The notes under the pieces: model-generated
Databases searched by the model: none
The model's input: the letters and a program-made list of their open reading frames with translations, nothing else
What the model was told of the DNA's origin: nothing
Translations under genes and position numbers: made by a program
Assembly: GCA_963774415.1 (NCBI GenBank)
Contig: CAVZEU010000001.1
Span: 558,001-622,000, forward strand
Origin: SZUA-36 sp963774415
Lineage (GTDB): Bacteria > Pseudomonadota > Gammaproteobacteria > Xanthomonadales > SZUA-36
DNA: 64,000 nt
Direction: 5' to 3'
Shown here: piece by piece, positions 33,923 through 42,988 of the stretch
How the letters are laid out: every line of letters begins with the position of its first letter
How positions within the stretch are numbered: the stretch's first letter is position 1

Positions 33923-35887
33923 ATGAACGCGCAACAATACCGTAATTTCACGCTTGCCACCGATATCGACAACGTGGTGTGGCTGCGCCTCGACCGTGCG
34001 GACGAGCCGGTCAACAGCCTCTCACAGGCGGTCCTGAACGAACTGGCCGATATTGTCAGCCACCTGGAATCAAACCCGCCCGCGGGGCTGGTCCTGGAGT
34101 CCGGCAAGCCCGGATCATTCATCGTCGGCGCGGATGTCCGTGAGTTCGAAGGGTACGACGACGCAGACGCGGCGACAGAAGCCATCCGTGCCGTACACCG
34201 TTTGTTCAACCGCATCGAAGCGTTGCCGTTTCCGACCGCCGTTTGCATCGACGGCCATTGCCTTGGCGGCGGGCTCGAACTGGCGCTGACCTTCGACTAT
34301 CGCGTTGCCAGCGATGTCGAGCACACGCGCCTGGGATATCCTGAAATCAATCTCGGCATCTACCCCGGTTTCGGCGGCAGTGCGCGCAGCGTCCAGCAAA
34401 TCGGCGCGGTCAAGGCCCTGTCACTGATGCTCGGTGGCCGCAACCTGCGCCCCAGGGCTGCCCGCGCGATGGGCCTGGTGGACGAATTGGTGGGTCCCCA
34501 CGGATCGCTGCGGTGGGCGGCGCGGCGCGCCGTCCTGAAAGGCCGCCGGAGCCGTAAACCGGGTCAGCTCGTCCGCTTGCAAAACCTGGCGCCGGTGCGG
34601 CCGCTGCTGGCGCGGATGATGCGCAAAAAGGTCGCCGCCAGAGCCGACCCCAGGCACTATCCGGCCCCGTATGAACTGATTGAGGCGTGGGAGCGTTACG
34701 GCGACGACCCGCAACGGATGATGACGGAGGAAGCCGAGCGTGTCGGTCGCTTGCTGGTCGGCAGCACGTCGAAAAATCTGCGCCGGGTGTTCAGGCTGAT
34801 GGAACGGCTCAAGGGTATCGGCAGACAGAGCGAATTCCCGGTGCGGCGCGTGCACGTGATCGGCGCCGGCGTGATGGGCGGCGACATCGCCGCGTGGTGC
34901 ACGCTGCAGGGACTGGAGGTCACGCTGCAGGACCGGGGGATGGAGTACGTCGAAGCGGCCCTGGGGCGCGCCAAGTCACTGTTCCGGAAGAAGCTGAAGG
35001 ACCCGCACCAGGTCGCGGCGGCCGTCGGCCGCCTGCTTCCCGATATCGAGGGCAAGGGCCTGGCCCGGGCGGACGTCGTCATCGAGGCGATTTTCGAGGA
35101 CACGCAGGCCAAACAGGAACTGTTCAAAAGCATTGAGCCGCAACTGCGCGAGGATGCGGTCATCGCTACCAACACCTCCGCGATCCCGCTGACCGAACTG
35201 TCTTCCGTGCTGACAAAACCGAATCGGCTGGTGGGAATACATTTCTTCAACCCGGTGGCCAAGATGCCCTTGGTGGAGGTCGTGCACGCTGCCAAGACCC
35301 AGAAGATACAGATCATGCGGGCCGCCGCCTTCTGCGGCCGTATCAAGCGGTTTCCGCTGCCGGTCAAGAGCAGCCCCGGCTTTCTCGTCAATCGCGTGCT
35401 GTCCGCTTACATGTCCAACGCGATGCGCATGCACCTCGAGAAACAGCTGCCGATCGAAGTGCTGGATAAGGCCGCCAGGCGCTTTGGTATGCCAATGGGG
35501 CCAGTCGAACTGGCCGACACCGTCGGCCTGGATGTATGCCTCAAGGTGCTGACCATGCTGGCCGGCGACGACGCCGCCAGGGAGGCCGAATTGCTGCGCA
35601 GGAAAGTGGCTGACGGCACGCTCGGGCGCAAAACCGGCAAGGGTTTTTATACCTGGGAAAAAGGCAAGCCCAAGCGCTCGGGGTTCGACGCCGGCCGTTA
35701 TGCGCTCGACGACCTGTCCCGCGAACTGATGCAGCCGTATTTCGAAGCCTGCCAGGCGGCATTGGCGGACGGCATTGTAAGCGACGCCGACCTGCTCGAC
35801 GCCGGCATGGTTTTCGGCACCGGTTTCGCCCCGTTCCTCGGCGGGCCGCTGCACTACCTGCAGCAACAGGAGAACAGCCATGACTGA
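33923..35887 (+). CDS. fadJ: Bifunctional enoyl-CoA hydratase / 3-hydroxyacyl-CoA dehydrogenase (FadJ/FadB type)
   Basis: Protein of 654 aa, shorter than E. coli FadB/FadJ (about 715). The hydratase domain has FIVGADVREF near 70, CLGGGLELAL and GYPEINLGIYPGFGG, both catalytic glutamates present. The dehydrogenase has HVIGAGVMGGDIAAW near 311 and the catalytic His in HFFNPVAKMPLVEV near 441. It hydrates trans-2-enoyl-CoA and oxidises the hydroxyacyl-CoA with NAD. ATG follows AAGGCGGGG. Overlaps the thiolase start by 8 bases. Assignment to FadJ rather than FadB is by gene order and size. Confidence 0.9.
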   Translation: MNAQQYRNFTLATDIDNVVWLRLDRADEPVNSLSQAVLNELADIVSHLESNPPAGLVLESGKPGSFIVGADVREFEGYDDADAATEAIRAVHRLFNRIEALPFPTAVCIDGHCLGGGLELALTFDYRVASDVEHTRLGYPEINLGIYPGFGGSARSVQQIGAVKALSLMLGGRNLRPRAARAMGLVDELVGPHGSLRWAARRAVLKGRRSRKPGQLVRLQNLAPVRPLLARMMRKKVAARADPRHYPAPYELIEAWERYGDDPQRMMTEEAERVGRLLVGSTSKNLRRVFRLMERLKGIGRQSEFPVRRVHVIGAGVMGGDIAAWCTLQGLEVTLQDRGMEYVEAALGRAKSLFRKKLKDPHQVAAAVGRLLPDIEGKGLARADVVIEAIFEDTQAKQELFKSIEPQLREDAVIATNTSAIPLTELSSVLTKPNRLVGIHFFNPVAKMPLVEVVHAAKTQKIQIMRAAAFCGRIKRFPLPVKSSPGFLVNRVLSAYMSNAMRMHLEKQLPIEVLDKAARRFGMPMGPVELADTVGLDVCLKVLTMLAGDDAAREAELLRRKVADGTLGRKTGKGFYTWEKGKPKRSGFDAGRYALDDLSRELMQPYFEACQAALADGIVSDADLLDAGMVFGTGFAPFLGGPLHYLQQQENSHD

Positions 35888-37160
35888 AGCACTGCAAAAA
35901 GTCGTCATCGCCGGTGGCAGCCGCATACCGTTTTGCCGTTCCAATACCGCCTACGCGGATAAAAGCAACCTCGATATGCTGACCGCCGCCATCGACGGGC
36001 TCGTCGACCGTTTTGGCCTGGAGGGCTCGCAGCCGGACGAAGTACTGGCCGGCGCCGTCATGAACCACGCCAAGGACTTCAACCTGGCGCGCGAAGCCGT
36101 CCTTTCCAGCAAGCTGTCTCCGCTGACACCGGCGGTTACGCTGCAGCAGGCCTGCGGCACCAGCCTGCAGGCGGCCCTGATTCTGGCGGCAAAAATCGCC
36201 AGCGGGCAGATCGAATGCGGTATCGCGGCGGGCAGCGACACGACCTCGGACCCGCCGATCGTCTTTGGCCGCAAAATGGCCCGGCGCCTGGTCCACCTGA
36301 GCCAGGGCCGCAGCCTGCAACAGAAACTGGCCGCGCTGAAGGGCTTCAGGCCGGGTGAGCTCAAGCCGGTATCGCCCACCAACGGGGAGGCGCGCACCGG
36401 CCTTTCGATGGGGCAGCACTGCGAACGCATGGCCCGGGAATGGCAAATAAGCCGCAGCGACCAGGACGAACTGGCGCTCGCCAGCCATCAAAAGGCTGCA
36501 TCCGCCTATGACAAGGGATTTTTTGACGAGTTGGTGCGGCCGTGGGGCGGCGTCACCCGCGATAACAACCTGCGCGCGGACAGCAGCCTGGAACAACTGG
36601 CGGGCCTCAAAACCGTGTTCGACAAGGGTCCTGAAGGCACACTCACCGCGGGCAACAGCACACCGCTCACCGACGGCGCCGGCGCCGTGTTGTTGTGCTC
36701 CGAGGCTTTCGCCGAGGCGCACGCTCTGCCGGTACAGGCCTACCTCGTGGGCGGACGCGCGGCAGCGGTCGATTTCGTCAACGACGAGGGCCTGTTGATG
36801 GCCCCGACGGTGGCCGTGGCGGAGTTGCTGCAGCGTTGCGGCCTGGCCCTGCAGGACTTTGATTTTTACGAAATCCACGAGGCCTTTGCCGCCCAGGTGC
36901 TGTGTACGCTGAAGGCCTGGGAATCGGCGCAGTACTGCAGCCAGCGCCTGGGGCTGGAGAAACCGCTGGGCAGCATCGACCGCAGCCGTCTGAACGTCCA
37001 TGGCAGCAGCCTGGCTCTGGGTCATCCATTCGCAGCGACCGGTGCGAGGATACTGGCAACGCTGGCGCAATTGCTCGACGACAAGGGCAGCGGTCGGGGC
37101 TTGATATCCGTGTGTACCGCGGGTGGCATGGGTGTCTGCGCCATCCTGGAAAAGCCCTGA
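35880..37160 (+). CDS. fadI: Acetyl-CoA C-acyltransferase (FadI type thiolase)
   Basis: Protein of 426 aa performing the last beta-oxidation step. Nucleophilic Cys in QQACGTSLQAAL near 98, then HEAFAAQVL, HGSSLALGHPFAATGAR and the second catalytic Cys in CTAGGMGVCAI near the end. Length and gene order (after the hydratase-dehydrogenase) match FadI, the trifunctional-protein beta type. Only 28 bases separate it from the transporter adaptor gene. Confidence 0.92.
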   Translation: MTEALQKVVIAGGSRIPFCRSNTAYADKSNLDMLTAAIDGLVDRFGLEGSQPDEVLAGAVMNHAKDFNLAREAVLSSKLSPLTPAVTLQQACGTSLQAALILAAKIASGQIECGIAAGSDTTSDPPIVFGRKMARRLVHLSQGRSLQQKLAALKGFRPGELKPVSPTNGEARTGLSMGQHCERMAREWQISRSDQDELALASHQKAASAYDKGFFDELVRPWGGVTRDNNLRADSSLEQLAGLKTVFDKGPEGTLTAGNSTPLTDGAGAVLLCSEAFAEAHALPVQAYLVGGRAAAVDFVNDEGLLMAPTVAVAELLQRCGLALQDFDFYEIHEAFAAQVLCTLKAWESAQYCSQRLGLEKPLGSIDRSRLNVHGSSLALGHPFAATGARILATLAQLLDDKGSGRGLISVCTAGGMGVCAILEKP

Positions 37161-37188
37161 ATGCTCAGCCGGGGACGCTGCCCACGCC

Positions 37189-38397
37189 ATGCAATCCAGT
37201 AAACTGGAACAACTGAAAATCGACCGGGGGGCCGAGCAGGCGCCATCGAGGCGCTGGCTCATCCCCGTGGCCGTGCTGCTTGCCGTCGCCCTCGCCGGCG
37301 CCTGGTGGTTGACAAGGGGGGCCGCACCGATCGCGGTCACGACCGCCATCGCCCGGGAAGACAGCGCACTGGCGGGCAACACGGTCCTGAACGCGTCGGG
37401 TTACGTCACCGCCCGGCGGCAGGCGACCGTGTCCTCGAAATTCACCGGCAAGGTGATGGATGTGCTCATCGAGGAAGGCATGCAGGTCAAGAAGGACCAG
37501 GTGCTGGCGCGGTTGGACGATGCCAATATCGCCGCCAGCTACGCCCTGGCCGAAGCCAAGCTGGAAGCAGCCAGGACCGCGGGCAAGGAAACCAGGGCGC
37601 TGCTGCGCGATGCGCGCGCCAGTTTCGACAGGACCGCAAGCCTGGTCGAACGCAAATTGGCGAGCGACGCCGACCTGGACCGCACCCGCGCCGCCTACGA
37701 GGCGCTCGCAGCGCAACTGGAAAGCAAACAGGCCGCCGTCAGGGTTGCCGAAAAGGAACTGCAGGTTTACCGCCAGCAACTGGATGACACGGTCATACGC
37801 GCACCCTTCGCCGGTATCGTCGTAACCAAGAACGCCCAGCCCGGCGAAATGATATCGCCGAACTCAGCGGGCGGCGGCTTCACCCGAACCGGTATCGGCA
37901 CCATCGTCGACATGGACTCGCTCGAAATCGAGATTGACGTCAACGAGGCTTATATCAACCGCGTGACGCCGGGACAAAAAGTCGTCGCCAGGCTCGACGC
38001 CTACCCGGACTGGAAGATCCCCTGCCACGTCATCGCGATCATACCGACCGCTGACAGGCAAAAGGCCACGGTGGAAGTCCGTGTCGGCTTCGACGCGCTG
38101 GACCCCAGGATTCTGCCGGACATGGGTGTCAAGGTCGCCTTCCAGGACGAGGCCGCGGCAGCGCCTGCCGGCGCCGCTGTCGTGGTCCCCTCGAGCGCGG
38201 TCCAGCGCAGGGACGGCAAGGCGTACGTCTGGCTCGCGGCCGCCGGAGCGGCCGAACGCCGCGCGGTGGCCGTTCTCGGGCAGCGCGAGTCAGGTGCGGT
38301 GGTTGGCTCCGGCTTGGCCGCCGGCGACAGGGTCATCGTCAATCCGCCAACGGGTCTGGAAAACGGCATGCGGGTCACGGAAACAGGCGATGACTGA
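37189..38397 (+). CDS. Periplasmic adaptor (HlyD/MacA-type membrane fusion protein)
   Basis: Protein of 402 aa: one N-terminal transmembrane helix (IPVAVLLAVALAGAWWL near 21-37), a lipoyl half-motif around GYVTARRQATVSSKFTGKV, a coiled-coil hairpin (about 110-195, rich in A/E/L), the second lipoyl segment VIRAPFAGIVV, and a beta-barrel domain. It would link the inner-membrane ABC exporter to the outer membrane. Start ATG at 37189, the only one with a fitting N-terminus. Overlaps the ATPase gene by 8 bases. Confidence 0.88.
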   Translation: MQSSKLEQLKIDRGAEQAPSRRWLIPVAVLLAVALAGAWWLTRGAAPIAVTTAIAREDSALAGNTVLNASGYVTARRQATVSSKFTGKVMDVLIEEGMQVKKDQVLARLDDANIAASYALAEAKLEAARTAGKETRALLRDARASFDRTASLVERKLASDADLDRTRAAYEALAAQLESKQAAVRVAEKELQVYRQQLDDTVIRAPFAGIVVTKNAQPGEMISPNSAGGGFTRTGIGTIVDMDSLEIEIDVNEAYINRVTPGQKVVARLDAYPDWKIPCHVIAIIPTADRQKATVEVRVGFDALDPRILPDMGVKVAFQDEAAAAPAGAAVVVPSSAVQRRDGKAYVWLAAAGAAERRAVAVLGQRESGAVVGSGLAAGDRVIVNPPTGLENGMRVTETGDD

Positions 38398-39094
38398 ATT
38401 GAACGGATCCGAAAACCTGGTAAAAATCAGCGGCGTCGACAAGGTGTTCAAACGCGGCACCGAGGAAATCCACGTGCTGGGAGGCCTCGATCTGGAAATC
38501 CCCAACGGCGAGTTCCTGGCCCTGATGGGGCCGTCCGGCTCGGGCAAATCAACGCTGTTGAACCTGATCGGCGGGCTGGACCTGCCCTCCGAGGGTGCGG
38601 TCGAGGTCGCCGGCAGGCGGATCGACCGGCTCTCACGCCGCGAACTGGCCGCCTGGCGCGCCCGCCACATCGGACTGGTGTTCCAGTTCTATAACCTGAT
38701 CCCGGTGCTGACCGCGCAAAAGAACGTGGAACTCCCGCTGTTGCTGACCCGTCTATCCAGGGCGGAGCGCCAACGCCGCGCGGCCATCGCGCTCGACATC
38801 GTCGGCCTGGTCGATCGCGCCCGCCACTATCCCCGCCAGATGTCCGGCGGCGAGCAGCAGCGGACCGGCATCGCGCGGGCCATCGTGACCGACCCGACGC
38901 TGCTGCTGTGTGACGAGCCCACCGGCGACCTCGACCGCAAGTCGGGCGACGAGGTGCTGGACCTGCTGCAGGCCCTCAATGCGGAGCAGGGCAAAACCAT
39001 CATCATGGTCACGCACGATATCCACGCGGCCGCACGCGCCGGCAGAACGCTGTACCTGAACAAAGGTCGCCTCAGCACCGAGCCGGTGGACTGA
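38390..39094 (+). CDS. ABC transporter ATP-binding protein (MacB/LolD type)
   Basis: Protein of 234 aa. Walker A GPSGSGKSTLL near 44, Q-loop VFQFYNLIP, signature MSGGEQQRT, Walker B LLLCDEPTGDLD with the GDLD form typical of the LolD/MacB class, and H-loop VTHD. It energises the two FtsX-like permeases that follow. The reading frame is open further upstream, but that part overlaps the adaptor. Confidence 0.94.
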   Translation: MTELNGSENLVKISGVDKVFKRGTEEIHVLGGLDLEIPNGEFLALMGPSGSGKSTLLNLIGGLDLPSEGAVEVAGRRIDRLSRRELAAWRARHIGLVFQFYNLIPVLTAQKNVELPLLLTRLSRAERQRRAAIALDIVGLVDRARHYPRQMSGGEQQRTGIARAIVTDPTLLLCDEPTGDLDRKSGDEVLDLLQALNAEQGKTIIMVTHDIHAAARAGRTLYLNKGRLSTEPVD

Positions 39095-39104
39095 CGGGCC
39101 CGCG

Positions 39105-40256
39105 ATGAAATATTTATACCTCATTTTCAGCGCCCTCAAGCGCAAGAAATTACGCACCGGCCTGACGCTGCTTTCCATCACCGTCGCCTTTGTCCTCTTC
39201 GGTTACCTGGCGGCGATCCGACAGGCCTTCGACGCGGGGGTGGAAGTGGCCGGCGCCGATCGGCTGGTGGTGCGCCACAAGGTCTCCATCATCCAGCTGT
39301 TGCCGCAAAGTTACGAAGCAAAAATCGAGCGCATCGACGGCGTCGCCAACGCGGCCCACGCGACCTGGTTCGGCGGCATTTACCGCGAACCGAAGAATTT
39401 TTTCGCGCAGATGCCCGTGGTCCCGGAAGACTTTCTCGACATGTTCCCCGAATACATCCTCAACGATCAGCAAAAGGCCGCCTGGCTCGCGACCCGTGAC
39501 GGCGCCATCGCCGGACGCCACCTGGCACAACGCTTCGGCTGGAAAATCGGCGACCGGATCCCGATCAATGCGACCATCTGGACCAAGCAGGACGGCGGCA
39601 GAACCTGGGACTTCGAACTGGTCGGCATCTACGACGGCCGCGACAAGGGCACCGACACCAGCCAGTTCTTCTTCCGCTACGACTATTTCGACGAAACCCG
39701 CGCCCGCGGCCAGGGGCAGGTCGGCTGGTATACGGTTCGGGTCACGGACCCGGACAAGGCGGCCGCCGTCGCCAGCGCCATCGACAACGAGTTCGCCAAT
39801 TCACCGGTGGAAACCAAGACGGAACCGGAAGGCGCTTTCGTCCAGGGGTTCGCCAACCAGGTCGGTAACATTGCCTTTATTATCACGTCGATCATGGCGG
39901 CCGTATTCTTCACGCTGTTGCTGGTAACGGGCAATACCATGGCCTACGCCGTGCGCGAGCGCGTCGGCGAACTCGCCGTGCTCAAGGCCATCGGCTTCAC
40001 CGACCGCGGCGTACTGGCCCTGGTGCTTGGAGAATCGTTGTTCCTGGTCCTGGTCGGCGGCACGCTGGGCCTGGCAGCGGCATGGCTGCTGGTATCGATG
40101 GGTGATCCGACCAACGGTTCCTTCCCGGTTTTCTATCTGCCCGTTCCTGAATTGCTGTTTGGTTTTGCCCTGATCGCCGCAATGGCGTTCCTGGCGGGCA
40201 TCCTGCCGGCACTGCAGGCGCACCGGCTGCAAATCGCCGATGCGTTGCGCAGGTAA
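39105..40256 (+). CDS. ABC transporter permease (FtsX/MacB type)
   Basis: Protein of 383 aa with a first helix near 20-37, a large periplasmic MacB_PCD-like domain (about 40-255) and three C-terminal helices carrying AVRERVGELAVLKAIGFTDRGVLAL, the FtsX-family coupling segment. Its stop TAA shares one base with the ATG of the next permease, so the pair should form a heterodimer. Confidence 0.9.
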   Translation: MKYLYLIFSALKRKKLRTGLTLLSITVAFVLFGYLAAIRQAFDAGVEVAGADRLVVRHKVSIIQLLPQSYEAKIERIDGVANAAHATWFGGIYREPKNFFAQMPVVPEDFLDMFPEYILNDQQKAAWLATRDGAIAGRHLAQRFGWKIGDRIPINATIWTKQDGGRTWDFELVGIYDGRDKGTDTSQFFFRYDYFDETRARGQGQVGWYTVRVTDPDKAAAVASAIDNEFANSPVETKTEPEGAFVQGFANQVGNIAFIITSIMAAVFFTLLLVTGNTMAYAVRERVGELAVLKAIGFTDRGVLALVLGESLFLVLVGGTLGLAAAWLLVSMGDPTNGSFPVFYLPVPELLFGFALIAAMAFLAGILPALQAHRLQIADALRR

Positions 40257-41467
40257 TGCAACACAGGGCCCGGACCGTGTTTAATGCGCTTTCGCAAATC
40301 GGGGCGGTTACGCTATTCAGCCTGCGTTCCCTGCCCCGGCGCATGGGCGCGTCCGTCGCCGCCATGCTGGGGATCGCGGGTGTGGTCGCGGTGATGGTGG
40401 GTGTCCTCTCCATCGCCCAGGGCGTCTTGCACACCATGCACCAGTCCGCGGGCAGCCAAACCGCGATCGTCTTGCGCAGCGGTTCCGACACCGAGATGAT
40501 GAGCGGTCTCAGCGGCGATGATGTCCGCCTGATCGCGGAGGCTCCGGGGGTCGCCCGTAATGCCGGGGGGCCATTGGCCTCCGCCGAACTTTTCGTGGTC
40601 ATCAATCTGCCCATGCGCTCGACCGGCACCGATGCGAACGTGCCGATGCGCGGGGTGCGGCCGCAAGCCCCCGCCCTGCGCGAGAATTTCCGGCTGGTTT
40701 CCGGGCGCATGTTCCAATGGGGCCTCAACGAGGTCATCGTCGGCACGGGCGCACAGCGGCAATTCAAGGGCCTCGATGTCGGCTCCAGCATTCAACTGGG
40801 GCGCGCAAGCTGGCCGGTCGTCGGTGTATTCGAATCCGGCGGGGGGCTGGCGGAATCTGAAATCTGGACAGACGCAACCGTTCTGCAAAACGCTTATCGC
40901 CGCGGCAACACGTTTCAATCGGTGCGCGTCAAACTGGACTCGAATGAGGCTTTCGATGGCTTCAAGGACAGCCTCACCAGCGATCCGCGGCTGAGCGTGA
41001 AGGCGATGCGCGAGGCCGATTATTACGCGTCCCAGTCGAGTGTGATCTATAACCTGATAACCGGCCTGGGCACCATTATCGCGGTCATCATGGGGCTGGG
41101 CGCAGTTTTTGGCGCCCTCAACACCATGTATACCGCCGTTTCCAGCAGGACCCGGGAAATCGCAACGCTGCGGGCGCTGGGTTTCGGCAGCGGACCGGTC
41201 GTGACCGCCATCCTCAGTGAGTCACTGTTGCTGGCGCTGGTCGGCGGCATGATCGGCGCGGGCCTGGCCTGGCTCGCCTTTGACGGCTACCAGGCGGCGA
41301 CGCTCAACTGGGCCAGTTTCAGCGCAATGACATTCGCCTTCGATGTCAACGGCGCACTGGTATCCCGGGCCCTGGTTCTGGCCCTGCTGATCGGCCTGGT
41401 CGGCGGGTTGTTCCCGGCGCTGCGGGCGGCGCGGCAACCGGTGGCGGTGGCATTGCGGGAACTTTAG
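40256..41467 (+). CDS. ABC transporter permease (FtsX/MacB type), second subunit
   Basis: Protein of 403 aa with the same topology as the preceding permease: helix near 32-52, periplasmic domain, then three helices and SSRTREIATLRALGFGSGPV in the FtsX segment. The N-terminal SLRSLPRRMGASVAAMLGIAG is the coupling helix. Substrate cannot be inferred; MacAB-type systems with two permeases export peptides, macrolides or lipoprotein-like molecules. Its end overlaps convergent folD by 4 bases. Confidence 0.9.
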   Translation: MQHRARTVFNALSQIGAVTLFSLRSLPRRMGASVAAMLGIAGVVAVMVGVLSIAQGVLHTMHQSAGSQTAIVLRSGSDTEMMSGLSGDDVRLIAEAPGVARNAGGPLASAELFVVINLPMRSTGTDANVPMRGVRPQAPALRENFRLVSGRMFQWGLNEVIVGTGAQRQFKGLDVGSSIQLGRASWPVVGVFESGGGLAESEIWTDATVLQNAYRRGNTFQSVRVKLDSNEAFDGFKDSLTSDPRLSVKAMREADYYASQSSVIYNLITGLGTIIAVIMGLGAVFGALNTMYTAVSSRTREIATLRALGFGSGPVVTAILSESLLLALVGGMIGAGLAWLAFDGYQAATLNWASFSAMTFAFDVNGALVSRALVLALLIGLVGGLFPALRAARQPVAVALREL

Positions 41468-42369
41468 CCCGCGGGGTCGTGGGCTTTTACCGGCACGGCG
41501 ACTTCGATGCCGGCCGCTTCCGCGGTGTTCTGCATCAGCGTCGCCCGTGTCATCGGACCGACACCGCCCGGCACCGGGGTGATCCAGGCGGCTTTCGCCG
41601 AGGCCGCTGCAAAATCGATGTCCCCCACCAGCCTACCGTCGGGCAGACGATTGATGCCGACGTCGATGACCACGGTACCTGCCGCGACCCAGTCTGCGTC
41701 TACGATACCGCGCTTGCCGACGGCCACGATCAATACTTCCGCCTGGCGCACGAAATGCGCCAGGTTGCGCGTGAAGCGATGACAGGTCGTGACCGTCGCG
41801 CCCTGGAACAGCAGTTCCAGCCCCATCGGCCTGCCGACGATGTTGGAAGCGCCGACCACGACGCAATGCCTGCCCTTGACCTGCAGACCGTAATAGCCCA
41901 GCAGGGTCATGATCCCGCGGGCCGTGCAGGGCCGCAGCCCGGGCTGACGCAGAGCCAGCCTGCCGACGTTGAAGGCGTGAAAACCATCCACGTCCTTGTC
42001 GGCGCTGATCCGGTTGGTCACGGCGACTTCGTTGATGTGCGGCGGCAATGGCAGCTGCACCAGGATCCCGTCGATGCCAGCATCGGCGTTGAGCTCGTCA
42101 ATCAGCCCGAGCAAGGCCTGCTCGGTCGTCTCGGCGGGTAAATCGAAGTCACGGGCAAGGATGCCTGCGCGCTCGCAATCCTTGCGTTTGGCGCGCACGT
42201 AGATCGCCGATGCCGGGTCGGAACCCACGAGCACCACCGCCAATCCGGGACGTCTGCCGCCGGCCTCGACGTGGCCATCGATCGCATCCCGCACGGCCGC
42301 CAACAGGGCCGCACTGACCTCGAGGCCGTCGAGAATTTCTGCGCCCCCAGACTTGCCGGCTTCGCTCAT
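41464..42369 (-). CDS. folD: Methylenetetrahydrofolate dehydrogenase / cyclohydrolase
   Basis: Protein of 301 aa interconverting methylene-, methenyl- and formyl-tetrahydrofolate. Seen: VGSDPASAIYVRAKRKDCE with the catalytic Tyr-x(3)-Lys region near 45-63, DGILVQLPLPPHI, DVDGFHAFNVG, and the cofactor loop VVVGASNIVGRPMG. The usual PCTPxG reads PCTARG. Start ATG at 42369. Confidence 0.94.
   Translation of the reverse strand: MSEAGKSGGAEILDGLEVSAALLAAVRDAIDGHVEAGGRRPGLAVVLVGSDPASAIYVRAKRKDCERAGILARDFDLPAETTEQALLGLIDELNADAGIDGILVQLPLPPHINEVAVTNRISADKDVDGFHAFNVGRLALRQPGLRPCTARGIMTLLGYYGLQVKGRHCVVVGASNIVGRPMGLELLFQGATVTTCHRFTRNLAHFVRQAEVLIVAVGKRGIVDADWVAAGTVVIDVGINRLPDGRLVGDIDFAAASAKAAWITPVPGGVGPMTRATLMQNTAEAAGIEVAVPVKAHDPAG
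41466..41488 (+). terminator. Candidate intrinsic terminator of the exporter operon inside the folD 3' end
   Basis: On the plus strand AGCCCGC (41466-41472) pairs with GTGGGCT (41479-41485; one G-T wobble) and is followed by TTT, directly after the second permease stop. It lies inside the last codons of convergent folD. Confidence 0.4.
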
Positions 42370-42471
42370 TGTTGGTTTTCCATGATTGTTTTTCGGCGTA
42401 TATTGTAACGGATTGCAACGCTGCCGGTGCCAGGCTTCTGCATGGGTGCTGGCGGGAAATGGGGGATATTT

Positions 42472-42960
42472 ATGAATGTTTTTGAATATGTATTCGTTTC
42501 GATCAACGGCGCGAGCATGCCGCTGCGGAACTACCAGGGCCAGCCGATACTGCTCGTCAATACTGCCTCGGAGTGCGAATACACGCCGCAATACGGGATC
42601 CTGCAGAAAATCTGGGAGGATTACCGTCACAGCGGGCTCATGGTCATCGGTGTGCCCTGCAACGACTTCGGCAACCAGGAACCGGGCGACGAGGAGCAGA
42701 TCGCCCAGTTCTGCCAGAGTGAGTACGAAGTGGGCTTTCCGCTGACGGGAAAATACAACGTCATGGGGCTCTCCGCGCACCCGTTGTTCACGGAAATTCG
42801 GGAGGAATTCGGCGACGACGCGGCGCCGCGCTGGAATTTCTGGAAATACCTGTTCGACCGCAACGGCCAGTTGGCCGGATTCTGGCCCTCGAAGGTCGTT
42901 CCGGACGACCCGCTGATCACGCATCAGATCGAACGCAATCTACAGTCCTGGATCCTCTGA
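42472..42960 (+). CDS. Glutathione peroxidase family protein
   Basis: Protein of 162 aa of the thioredoxin fold. The peroxidatic cysteine sits in NTASECEYTPQY near 31-42 (family: NVASxCGxTPQY), the glutamine/tryptophan partners are in PCNDFGNQEPG near 59-69 and WNFWKYLFDRNG near 121-132. It reduces peroxides with thioredoxin or glutathione in the cytosol. ATG at 42472 with GGGGGAT before it. Divergent from folD. Confidence 0.9.
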   Translation: MNVFEYVFVSINGASMPLRNYQGQPILLVNTASECEYTPQYGILQKIWEDYRHSGLMVIGVPCNDFGNQEPGDEEQIAQFCQSEYEVGFPLTGKYNVMGLSAHPLFTEIREEFGDDAAPRWNFWKYLFDRNGQLAGFWPSKVVPDDPLITHQIERNLQSWIL

Positions 42961-42988
42961 GCGGTCACGGCGAGACCGCGTGATTTTA
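42961..42988 (+). terminator. Candidate terminator after the glutathione peroxidase gene
   Basis: GCGGTC (42961-42966) and GACCGC (42974-42979) form a 6-bp stem with a 7-base loop, followed by GTGATTTTA, immediately after the stop codon and before the convergent der stop. Confidence 0.4.

Noticed and set aside
35541..37382. 613-codon minus-strand open frame
   Set aside because: Antisense to fadJ and fadI, low-complexity composition, no motif.
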